Origin: an uncultured Clostridium sp.
GTDB lineage: Bacteria; Bacillota; Clostridia; TANB77; CAG-508
Assembly: GCA_946548575.1 (NCBI GenBank)
Contig: CAMNPT010000008.1
Span: 1 to 39,817, forward strand
DNA: 39,817 nucleotides
Direction: 5' to 3'
Shown: piece by piece, positions 22,055 to 31,450 of the stretch
Layout of the letters: every line of letters starts with the position of its first letter
How positions within the stretch are numbered: the first letter of the stretch is position 1
Made by a program: the position numbers and the translations under genes
The notes under the pieces: generated by a model
What the model saw: only the letters and a program-made list of their open reading frames with translations
The model's database searches: none
What the model was told of the DNA's origin: nothing

Positions 22055-22305
22055 AAATTTTTTATCATTCTCTCGACTTTTTGCAAAATGCTCTCTTGTG
22101 ACTCTTCATTAAAATAGGCATTTACTTTATATACAGTGCCATTTATTTCTTTTTTAAAATTCAAATTTTTTTCGGTAAGGAATTTATTTTTAAAATATTG
22201 TAGTCTTTGCTCTTTTGTCATTTTACTTAATTTTAAATAATATTCTTGTTTTGCTTTTCAACATAATTGTACTTTTTGTTTGTTAATTCTAATTTATACA
22301 CAATA

Positions 22306-22971
22306 TTATCTTTCATCTTCTCTAATTATTATATCTTTTAAAAAGTTTGTGACTTTTTGTGGGGCAATTCTAATTGCAACCATAAAATGTTTTGTTTTTT
22401 CTTGTAATTTTTCAAATTTCTGTATCCAAGAATAAACAGATTCTACAAGATTATTTACTCGTGTTTTTAAATTTTTAATTGTTCTATCTGCTGATATTCC
22501 TTTTTTATCATATAGTGGATTGCCAAAGTTATATGTTGCCTTTTGTGATAACCATTTTTTACTATGACTGACTTGATTTATAACTTCTTTTACTTTTCCA
22601 ACAAGTGCTTTATCTTTACATCTTTTAGAATATTTAATGTTTTTTTTCAACAGGGAGGGCTATAACGTGTAAATGGTAATGATATATTGGTTTTCTATAT
22701 TTTTCTGTAAGTGCAATATTTAACTATCTGTGTGAATAAAAGCTTGTAAAATATTTTCTGCTCCCATTTCTTGTTCTGCAAAATGAAATGCTTTTTCATA
22801 AAATTCTTTTGCAAATTCATAACCACCGTTTTGTTCGAAATATTCAGAGTTAATGTCAAATACTAATTCATCAAATATTTTTGAATCTTTCTTTGAAAGT
22901 GCATAACCCACTATGACACTTTCAAACTTTGTTTGCAAAGATATCAGTGGACTACTAAGCGAAGGGCTCAT
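22306..22971 (-). pseudogene. Decayed mobilization/relaxase-like gene fragments
   Basis: Two disrupted minus-strand ORFs (22306-22650, 22720-22971) with Pre/Mob-like composition, next to the recombinase relic. Confidence 0.4.
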
Positions 22972-23485
22972 AAATTATCTCATTTACACTCAATAATTTA
23001 TGTTTTGACTTTGCCAAAGTCAAAATAATATTTTCACTATATTGCTCAAATATTGTTTTTCTACTGAAAAATTTTATCTAGCTACCTGCTATATAAATTT
23101 TTTCAGTCTTTTTTATATGTGTATAAAACACAACAAAAAATCGACTAGGAATGACAAATAAAACTAGTAACGAAATAAATACTATACAAAATATAACATT
23201 GTTCTAATCTTATTTGCACATCTCTCGCCGATATTATTTCAATGGATATTTTTACTATTAAATATTATAATCCTCACTTTTGGCATTTCCAGAGCGAGAC
23301 ACTGAACAAAGGACAACCTATTGCTTTGTCGAGTGCTCATTATGTGCGAATCATTATTTAATTTTTCAGTGTATTATAAAATACATATATTTTATATCAC
23401 AGTTCTTATGTAAATACTAAAAAATTGAAAAATTTAAGCATTATATGAATCAACAAGAAATTGTATTAAGTACTGGAATGATGCC

Positions 23486-23644
23486 ATGATGACTGGAGCA
23501 AATGCTCGGTATATCAAAGAAAACTGTCCTAAAAATTGCAAAGATTGTTGTTCTTATAATGATAATAAATTCATGGAAAGTCTGTGGAAAACACTTAAAG
23601 TTCAGGACGATGTGGATGACATAGAATTTTTCTTTGAATATTAA
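23486..23644 (+). pseudogene. Small Cys-rich ORF of the mobile relic
   Basis: MMTGANARYIKENCPKNCKDCCSYNDNKFMESLWKTLKVQDDVDDIEFFFEY; contains an in-frame CGG (23507-23509). Confidence 0.35.
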
Positions 23645-23789
23645 ATTTAGAACAACAAATAAAAGCGGCGGTAATTTATTTTACTGTTTCTTTTATTATT
23701 GATTCTGTGAACTTAAAATCCATTTAAACATCTGTATGAGTTTATATTTACAAAAAAATTATATTAATATATAATCTATATAAATTATA

Positions 23790-24539
23790 ATGAAAGGAAT
23801 GAGTTTTATGAAAATTGGATTAATTTCAGATATACATGGAAATAAAAAAGCATTAGATGCAGTTTTGGAACAATTAGAAAAGGAAAATATAGATAAAATA
23901 ATATGTATAGGAGATTTAGTGGGTGGAGCTCCGATGTCAGAAGAAGTAGTACAAAAAATAATAAATATGGGACAAAAAATTGTTGCAGTAAGAGGAAATC
24001 GCGAAAGGTATATAATTGAGGGCATGCCTAAAGTGGTACACGATGAAAGAATGAAAATAAGTGATGAACAATTACAGAGAAATGAATGGATAAAAAAAGA
24101 GCTAAGTGACTCATCAAAAGAATTTATATCAAAGTTACCAAAAGAAATAATATGTGAAATAGAAGGAAATAAAATCTACATAGCTCACTATCCAATGAAC
24201 GAAGATGGGAATTTTAGAAAGCACATTAAAAAAGCTAGTGTAGAGGAAAATGAAATAATGTTTAGTGGGATAGATGCTGACATATATATATATGGGCACA
24301 CTCACAGAGAAGTTTATAATTTAAAAAACAGTAAAACATATATAAATCCAGGTGCATTAGGATGTCCAGAAAAAACGAATCGTGCACCTTATGGAATATT
24401 GAATATCAACAAAGAAGTAGTAGAATATAAACAACTATATGTGGAATATAATGTGCAGGAAGTTATTGAGTATATACAAAAGATAAAATTTCCGGGATAT
24501 AAAGGTGTTTTAAGACTATTTTATGGAATTGATGATTAA
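23790..24539 (+). CDS. Metallophosphoesterase (YfcE/calcineurin-like)
   Basis: KIGLISDIHGNKKALDAVL, GDLVGG, VRGNRE, YGHTHREV, NPGALG motifs. Confidence 0.92.
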   Translation: MKGMSFMKIGLISDIHGNKKALDAVLEQLEKENIDKIICIGDLVGGAPMSEEVVQKIINMGQKIVAVRGNRERYIIEGMPKVVHDERMKISDEQLQRNEWIKKELSDSSKEFISKLPKEIICEIEGNKIYIAHYPMNEDGNFRKHIKKASVEENEIMFSGIDADIYIYGHTHREVYNLKNSKTYINPGALGCPEKTNRAPYGILNINKEVVEYKQLYVEYNVQEVIEYIQKIKFPGYKGVLRLFYGIDD

Positions 24540-24780
24540 TAAATCATATATATACTTATATCAATAAATAATTCGGCTAATTATACATGATTGTCCAAAC
24601 TTTAAAACTAGTGGAGATTATGCGTTTGTTCCCATTCTTATAGCTAGGTGCAAGAATATAATTATGATTAATTACGTTGGCTATATAACTTGTTTTAATT
24701 TATATCTTATAATCGGTTTCTAATTCAAAAAATAAGGGAGAACTAAATAAGTACAATTTTGTCCTTATTTAAGTTCTCCT

Positions 24781-25167
24781 CTATGCCTTCTTTTTTGAAT
24801 TATTATTTTTTTCAATAAATTGAAGTCTAGCAAGTTCCTTAGTAATTGAATTTACGACCAATTTATTATATTTATTTAATTTCAAATAATTTTCCAAAAA
24901 ATCTTGTTCTATCAATTCATTTAAAATAGGAGCATCGTTTTTTATCAAATCCTGAAATAAATAATCTGAAGTAATATTTAAAGCTTTACAGATATTTATT
25001 ATTGTTGTTGCACTTCCAAAAGCTATTCCTCTTTCAAGTTGACTTATGTATCTTGGTGATAATGATAGTTTTTCAGCCAATTGTTCTTGAGTATAGTTTG
25101 ATTGTGTTCTTGCCAATCTTATTTTTTTGCCAATATTTTTTCTAAAATTTCTTTCTATGTTATTCAT
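24781..25167 (-). CDS. XRE-family HTH transcriptional regulator
   Basis: IGKKIRLARTQSNYTQEQLAEKLSLSPRYISQLERG. Confidence 0.85.
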   Translation of the reverse strand: MNNIERNFRKNIGKKIRLARTQSNYTQEQLAEKLSLSPRYISQLERGIAFGSATTIINICKALNITSDYLFQDLIKNDAPILNELIEQDFLENYLKLNKYNKLVVNSITKELARLQFIEKNNNSKKKA

Positions 25168-25374
25168 ATAAAGAAACCTCCTTTTTTATATCTATAAAAA
25201 GTATAACAATGTGTTTTTTAAAAAAGAATGAACTATTAATAAGAAACACAAATAAAAATACTACTTACAATATCATTGTAGCCTTTTTGTATATAAAAAA
25301 TTTAAAAAATTAAAAAAATTTAGAAAAAATTAAAAAAAACACTTGCAAAATAATAAAACTTATATTAAAATTTA

Positions 25375-25430
25375 AGTGAAGTGGAGAAAAGTGTCACGAA
25401 GTGGTAAGAATGTGGAGAGAGGTGAAAATA
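25375..25430 (+). promoter_or_regulatory. MraZ-box-like direct repeats upstream of mraZ
   Basis: aaGTGaaGTGGagaaaaGTGTcacgaaGTGGtaagaatGTGGagagagGTGa: GTG(G/T) repeats about every 10 bp. Confidence 0.65.
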
Positions 25431-25431
25431 G

Positions 25432-25857
25432 TTGCTAATTGGTGAATACGAGCATTCTCTAGATGCAAAAGGTAGATTAATAATGCCTGCAAAATTAAGA
25501 CAAGATATGGGAGAAAAGTTCATCGTAACAAAAGGATTAGATGGATGTTTATTTGCGTTTTCACAAAATGAGTGGCTTAATTTTGAAACAAAACTAAAAA
25601 CACTTCCACTATCAGATAAAAATGCAAGAAATTTTGTAAGATTTTTCTTGTCAGGAGCAACAGAATGTGAATTAGACAAACAAGGAAGATTTCTTATTCC
25701 AGCAAATCTAAGAAATGCAGCAAACCTTATAAAAGAAGCAATAATAATAGGAGTTGGAACAAGACTTGAAATATGGAATAAAGAAACTTGGGAAAAATGT
25801 GATGAAAACATTTCAGCAAATGAAATCGCTGAAAATATGGCAAATTTAGGTATATAA
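25432..25857 (+). CDS. mraZ: Transcriptional regulator MraZ (TTG start)
   Basis: [20 protein letters not shown] ... [17 protein letters not shown] tandem SpoVT/AbrB-like halves. Confidence 0.95.
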   Translation: MLIGEYEHSLDAKGRLIMPAKLRQDMGEKFIVTKGLDGCLFAFSQNEWLNFETKLKTLPLSDKNARNFVRFFLSGATECELDKQGRFLIPANLRNAANLIKEAIIIGVGTRLEIWNKETWEKCDENISANEIAENMANLGI

Positions 25858-25879
25858 CTTGAAAAAGTTTATATAAATA

Positions 25880-26105
25880 CTAAAGAAAAAAGTACAAAAG
25901 AAAAAACAAAAGATAAAAATACAAAAGAAAAAAACAAAAGATAAATGCACAAAAGATAAAAATTTAAAATACAAAAGATAATTATACTAAAGAAAAATCA
26001 CAAAAGAATAAAAAATCAAAAGAAAATTTTACTAAGGCAAAAAATACATAGGAAATTAAAATTTCAAAAGACAAATGTACTTAAGATAAAAAACGAATTC
26101 AACAA
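25880..26105. repeat. Degenerate tandem repeat, TACAAAAGAWAAA-like units
   Basis: About 14 successive imperfect units (tacaaaagaaaaaa, caaaagataaaaa, cacaaaagataaa, tactaaagaaaaat and so on) between mraZ and rsmH. Confidence 0.6.
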
Positions 26106-26116
26106 AGGTGGTAAAA

Positions 26117-27038
26117 TTGGAATTTAAACATAAACCTGTAATGCTAGAAGATAGTATTAATGGATTAAAAATAAAACAAAATGGCATATATGTAGATGGA
26201 ACTCTTCGGAGGAGGAGGACACAGTAAAGAAATTGCAAAAAGATTATCAGAAGATGGTTTATTAATTGGAATAGATAGAGATGAAGAAGCTATAAATGCA
26301 GCTAAAGAATCTTTAAAAAATTTTCATAATATAAAATACATTCATGATAATCATGATAATATAAAAAATATATTACAAAATCAGCAAGTAGATGGAATTC
26401 TACTTGATTTAGGCGTTTCTTCATATCAGTTAGATGAAAGAAATAGAGGATTTAGCTATCTAGGAGAAAACGAACTAGATATGAGAATGGATAAAACTCA
26501 AAAACTAGATGCTAAAGAAGTTATAAATAAATATGATGAAGAAAAATTAGCAAATATAATATATGAATATGGAGAAGAAAAATTTTCAAGAAGAATTGCA
26601 AGAAATATAGTTATTTACAGAAAGGAAAAGAAAATTATCACAACAAAGCAATTAGTTGAAATAATAGAAAGATCTATACCTAAAGCTAAACAAAAAAATG
26701 GACATCCGGCAAAAAAAACATTTCAAGCTATAAGAATTGAAGTAAATAATGAAATAAAACCTTTATATGAAACTGTAAGAAATTGTATTGAATGTTTAAA
26801 GCCAGGAGGAAGGTTATGTATAATTACATTTCATTCTTTAGAAGACAGAGCAGTAAAAAATGCATATATAGATGCAAAAGGAAAATGTACATGCCCAAAA
26901 GATTTACCATATTGTGTTTGTGGAGCTAAATCTTTAGGAGAAATCATTACAAAAAAACCAATTGTTGCATCTAAAGAAGAGCAAGAAGAAAATCCAAGAA
27001 GTAAAAGTGCGAAACTAAGAATATTTGAAAGAAAATAA
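26117..27038 (+). CDS. rsmH: 16S rRNA (cytosine1402-N4)-methyltransferase, interrupted by a +1 frameshift at CTT-CGG-A (C at 26207)
   Basis: TTG at 26117: [30 protein letters not shown], then skip of C26207 gives [13 protein letters not shown]...[14 protein letters not shown]...RGFSY...FHSLEDR. Confidence 0.95.
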
Positions 27039-27062
27039 TACTAATGAGGAGGTGAAAAACTT

Positions 27063-27560
27063 ATGGCAAAAAGTAGATATGAATATGGTACAAGTCCTAG
27101 AAAAGTAAAAACAGATTATCAGCCTAAAAAGAAGAAAAAAGAGCTGAAAGTTGTAAAAGACATACCAAGACAAGATATAAAATTATCAAAAGAACAAAAG
27201 AACAAACAAATAAAATTAACTATAATTGTAGCTATAACATTCATACTATTATTAACCATAAGTTATAGAAATTCTCAAATAAATGAAAAATTCAATCTTG
27301 TTCAACAACAAAAAAGAGAATTGTCATCATTACAAAAAGAGAATGAACAATTAAAAGTAAGTATAGAAAATGGATTAAACTTAAATAATATAGAAAAAAT
27401 TGCTAAAGAAAAATTAGGTATGCAAAAATTAACAAATAGTCAAACATTATATATTAGTTTACCTAAAAAAGATTTTGTAGAATCTGCATCTGAAGAAGTT
27501 GTAATAGAAAAAGAAAAGAGTGTATTTGAACAGTTTGTAGATAAATTATTTCATAAATAA
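27063..27560 (+). CDS. FtsL/DivIC-like septum formation protein
   Basis: Position between rsmH and pbp; single TM followed by a coiled coil (EKFNLVQQQKRELSSLQKENEQLK) and EKIAKEKLGMQKL. Confidence 0.8.
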   Translation: MAKSRYEYGTSPRKVKTDYQPKKKKKELKVVKDIPRQDIKLSKEQKNKQIKLTIIVAITFILLLTISYRNSQINEKFNLVQQQKRELSSLQKENEQLKVSIENGLNLNNIEKIAKEKLGMQKLTNSQTLYISLPKKDFVESASEEVVIEKEKSVFEQFVDKLFHK

Positions 27561-27598
27561 AAATCTTTCTAATAAAATTTATTAGGAGGATTTTTTTT

Positions 27599-29321
27599 AT
27601 GATTTTTACGAAATTAACTAGTAAGAAAAAAATGAGAAATACGTTATTTATATGTTTTATCATTATAATTGGTCTAATTATAAGATTAGCATTTATTCAA
27701 TTACTTAAAGGTGAAGAATTAAGTAAAATGGCTTATGAACAGCAAACTTTAGATAGAAAGATAAACCCTAAAAGAGGAACAATTTATGATAGTACAGGAA
27801 AAATTGAATTAGCTGTTAGTAGTACAGTTGAAACAGTAACAGTAAATCCAGGTAATATATCAAAAGAAAATAAAGAAAAAGTTGCAAAAAAATTAGCAGA
27901 GTTATTTGAATTGGATTATGAAAAAATACTAAAAAAAGTTACTAAAAAAAGTTCAATAGAAACAATTGCTAAAAAAGTTGAGAAAGAAAAAACAGATGAA
28001 TTAAGAGTATGGATGGATACAAATAATATCTCAACAGGTATTAATATTGATGAAGATACAAAAAGATATTATCCATATAGCAATTTTGCTTCTCAAATTA
28101 TAGGATTCTGTGGAAGTGATAACCAAGGACTAGATGGAATAGAAGCTAAATATGATAATGAGTTAAAAGGAAAACAAGGAAGCATTAAAAGACATAGTGA
28201 TGCTAAAGGTACTGAAATAGGAAATGAAGGAGAAAACTATATATCTGCAATTGATGGAAAAGACTTAATTTTAACAATAGATTTTACGATACAATCTATT
28301 GTTGAAAAATATTTAGAAGAAGCATGTATAGACAACAAGTGTACAGATGGTGGAAATATTGTAGTTATGAATCCACAAAATGGTGATATTTTAGCTATGG
28401 CAACATATCCATCTTATAATTTAAATGAACCATATGAACCATATACAGATGAATTAAAGCAAAATTGGAACAATATGGAACAGTCTGAAAAAACAAAAAT
28501 GCTACAAGCAGTGTGGAGAAACAAGGCTATTGCAGATACGTATGAGCCAGGTTCTGTTTTTAAGATAATAACTTCCTCTGCAGCAATTGAAGAGGGGATT
28601 GTTACAGATATAGATAAAGAAGGAGAATTTGCTTGTACAGGAGGTATAGAGGTAGCAGGTGTAAGAATAAAGTGTTGGAGATATTATAGGCCACATGGAG
28701 CTGAGAGTTTAAGGCAAGCACTTATGAATTCTTGTAATCCAGTATTTATAGGATTAGGACAAAAAATAGGAGTACATGTATATTATTCATATTTAAATAA
28801 ATTTAGATTATTAAATAAAACAAATATAGATTTACCAGGTGAAGCAAATAGTATATTTTTAAAAGAAGAAAAAGCTGGACCTGTTGAGCTTGCAACAATT
28901 AGTTTTGGTCAAAGATTTGAAATAACACCAATACAACTTGTGACTGCAGTGAGTTCTGTTGCAAATGGAGGAAAAAGTATTCAGCCAAGAGTAGTTAAGA
29001 AAATAATTGATAGTGAAACAAAAGAAGAAACACAAATACCTGTAAAAGAGAATGGTAAAGTAATTTCAAAAGAAACTTCAGAAAAAGTTTTGAGTATGAT
29101 GGAATCTGTTGTATCTGAAGGAACAGGAAAAAACGCAAAAGTTGCAGGATATAGAATTGGAGGGAAAACAGGTACATCAGAAGATGGAGTAAATACAAAT
29201 AAATATGTAACTTCTTTTTGTGGGGTAGCACCTATTGAAAATCCACAAGTAGTCATGTTAATAACGCTTTATAATCCAACTCGGAGAGGGAGGACATCAA
29301 GGAGGTGGGTGGTTTATTTAG
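27599..29321 (+). CDS. Class B PBP (SpoVD/FtsI-like), frameshift at ACT-CGG-A (C at 29282); C-terminus truncated
   Basis: PKRGTIYDSTGKIELA, YEPGSVFKIITS, NSCNPVFIGLG, GGKTGTSEDG. Skipping C29282 gives YNPT-GEGGHQGGGWFI*, restoring the HQGG region seen in the paralog (NNHQGGQLAGPV). The zero frame runs to 29344. Confidence 0.85.
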
Positions 29322-29491
29322 TCACTACAAAAGAGCAATATTAAAAAAGATTTACAAATTTGTTTGAATTTGAAAAATATTAATTTTGTTGAATCAACTC
29401 AACAAAATAACAAAAATATATTGAATTTATTCAACAAAAATGTTATAATAATTAAAAAGATACATATAATAGGAAAAGGAGGAAAATTAAA

Positions 29492-30907
29492 ATGGATATT
29501 AAATCAAGTTTAATTGTTACAAATCCTTGGTGGAACAATGAAAAAATAAATGAGCAGTTTTTACTTGAGAGAAAGAGAAATGAGTTTAATGACATTGTAG
29601 AAAGAATTGATAATAAAAGAATATTAAGTATTATTGGACCAAGAAGAGTAGGAAAATCTACTTTAATATATCAAACAATAAATTATTTATTACAGGAACA
29701 AAAAGTAGATGTTAAAAGAATATTGTTATTTAGTGGGGATGATCCAAGTTTATTTTTTGATGAAAATGATAAATTATCAGATATATTAGATGTATATTTT
29801 AATGAAATATTAATGGAGAATATATCAAAAATTAAAGATAAAGTTTACATCTTTATTGATGAAATACATTTTATAAAAAATTGGCAAAATTATTTAAAAA
29901 CATATTTTGATAGAAAGTATAATATCAAGTTTATTATAACAGGTTCATCATCAATGCATTTATTTAAAGATGCAAATGAATCTTTGCTTGGAAGAATTGA
30001 AAACATATATGTATTACCATTAACATTTAATCAATTTATGAACTTTTATATGACATATATTTCAAAAACTGAAGATATAGAAATTCCAAAAATTGATTTG
30101 GATAATATGGATAAATCTATTAAGAAATTAGAAGAAATATACTATAATCAAGATTTAAAATTTAAAATTCAAAAAATTTTAAAAAGATATATGTTGGTTG
30201 GTGGTTATCCTGAATATTTTGAAGTCAAGGATATTGAAGTTTGGCAAAAACAATTATCAGAAGATATTATAATAAGAGGAATATATAAAGATATTTTAAC
30301 AATGTATAACATAAAATCACCAGAAATATTAGAAAAACTACTATATTATATTGCTGCAAATAACTCACAGGCATTTGCGTATTCAGGTATAGCAAGCACA
30401 TTTGGTATTGATACAGTAACTATAATGGCATATTTGGGTTATCTAAAACAAGCATTTTTAATTAATGTATTAGAAAATTATTCAAACAATATTGTAAAAG
30501 TAATTCGTACTAATAAAAAACTAAGCATTCTAGATAATGGAATACAAAATAGTTTACTTAAACAAAAAAGTATAGATAATGATTTAGAAGGACATATTGC
30601 TGAATCAATGGTAGATTTTGATTTTAGGTTATTATGCGAAAAAGAAAATTATAAGCAGTTTTATTATAGAAATTCTAACAAGGAAGAGATAGATATAATA
30701 ATAGATAGAAATATAGATATAATTCCTATAGAGATTAAATATACAAATCAAATTGAAAGTTCTGATTTAAAAGTAATCAAAAAATTCATTGAAGAGCATC
30801 AAAATAAATCAATTAATCAGGTTAAATATGGAGTTGTGATTACAAAAGATATTTTAAAGAAAGAAGAAGGGATATATTTTATACCATATTGGTTATTAAA
30901 TATATAG
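29492..30907 (+). CDS. AAA ATPase with DUF4143 (AAA_14 family)
   Basis: SIIGPRRVGKSTLIYQTI (Walker A), VYIFIDEIHFIKNW (Walker B), TGSSS, C-terminal nuclease-like NSNKEEIDIIIDRNIDIIPIEIKY. Confidence 0.9.
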   Translation: MDIKSSLIVTNPWWNNEKINEQFLLERKRNEFNDIVERIDNKRILSIIGPRRVGKSTLIYQTINYLLQEQKVDVKRILLFSGDDPSLFFDENDKLSDILDVYFNEILMENISKIKDKVYIFIDEIHFIKNWQNYLKTYFDRKYNIKFIITGSSSMHLFKDANESLLGRIENIYVLPLTFNQFMNFYMTYISKTEDIEIPKIDLDNMDKSIKKLEEIYYNQDLKFKIQKILKRYMLVGGYPEYFEVKDIEVWQKQLSEDIIIRGIYKDILTMYNIKSPEILEKLLYYIAANNSQAFAYSGIASTFGIDTVTIMAYLGYLKQAFLINVLENYSNNIVKVIRTNKKLSILDNGIQNSLLKQKSIDNDLEGHIAESMVDFDFRLLCEKENYKQFYYRNSNKEEIDIIIDRNIDIIPIEIKYTNQIESSDLKVIKKFIEEHQNKSINQVKYGVVITKDILKKEEGIYFIPYWLLNI

Positions 30908-31010
30908 AAGAAAACAAGAAAAACATCTTTAATATAAAATAAATTGAAAGAAGGAAAAAGAATATGGTGTTGTGGGTATAAAAATATCACTACTTAGAAG
31001 GGAGTAAGAG

Positions 31011-31359
31011 ATGAAAGTATTAATAGGAACAAATAATAAAGGAAAAGTAGAAGGAGCTAAACAAGCATTTGAAAAATTTTATGAAAATGTAGAAATGGTT
31101 GGTGTACCTGTTAGTTCAGGTGTTGGGGACGAGCCTGTAAATGATGAAATTTCCAGTTCCAGATAAATATGTAGATGAAATAATAAATACAGATTTAGGA
31201 ATTGTAATGGATAAAATTTTTAATGGGAATGGATTAAAAAATGAAAAGGGTGGAATAGCACACCTTACGAAAGATGTTATTACAAGATATGATTTAACAA
31301 GAGAAGCATTTATAATGGCATTAACACAATTTATAAATGACGATATTTGGAGAGATTAA
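31011..31359 (+). pseudogene. DUF84 / YjjX-type NTPase gene with internal deletion
   Basis: N-term MKVLIGTNNKGKVEGAKQAFEKFYENVEMVGVPVSSGVGDEPVNDEI joins out of frame to C-term FPVPDKYVDEIINTDLGIVMDKIF...GGIAHLTKDVITRYDLTREAFIMAL. Confidence 0.75.
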
Positions 31360-31403
31360 ATATTTCATAAAAAAAGACAGTGGAAAATTACCAAAAAACT
31401 AAA

Positions 31404-31450
31404 AAATCACATATAATGATTATTGAATAAATAATCATTATATGTGATTT
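31404..31450. terminator. Bidirectional terminator (long perfect hairpin)
   Basis: aaatcacatataatgattatt-gaata-aataatcattatatgtgattt. Confidence 0.85.

Larger units (their letters stand above)
21740..23700. mobile_element. Relic of an integrated mobile element
   Basis: Cluster of broken recombinase and mobilization-like ORFs with low coding density between intact housekeeping genes. Confidence 0.6.

Noticed and set aside
25880-26105. CRISPR-like repeat array
   Set aside because: Units are short, degenerate, without distinct spacers, and no cas genes are present.
824-29282. Independent pseudogenization of smc, rsmH, yabG, ATPase and pbp
   Set aside because: The same base is inserted in the same hexamer and codon phase in five genes otherwise free of decay; smc and rsmH are core genes. 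Random decay does not explain this.
824-29282. CGG reassigned to another amino acid (e.g. Trp or Gln)
   Set aside because: Reassignment would keep the reading frame. Here the frame must change +1 to restore homology at every site.
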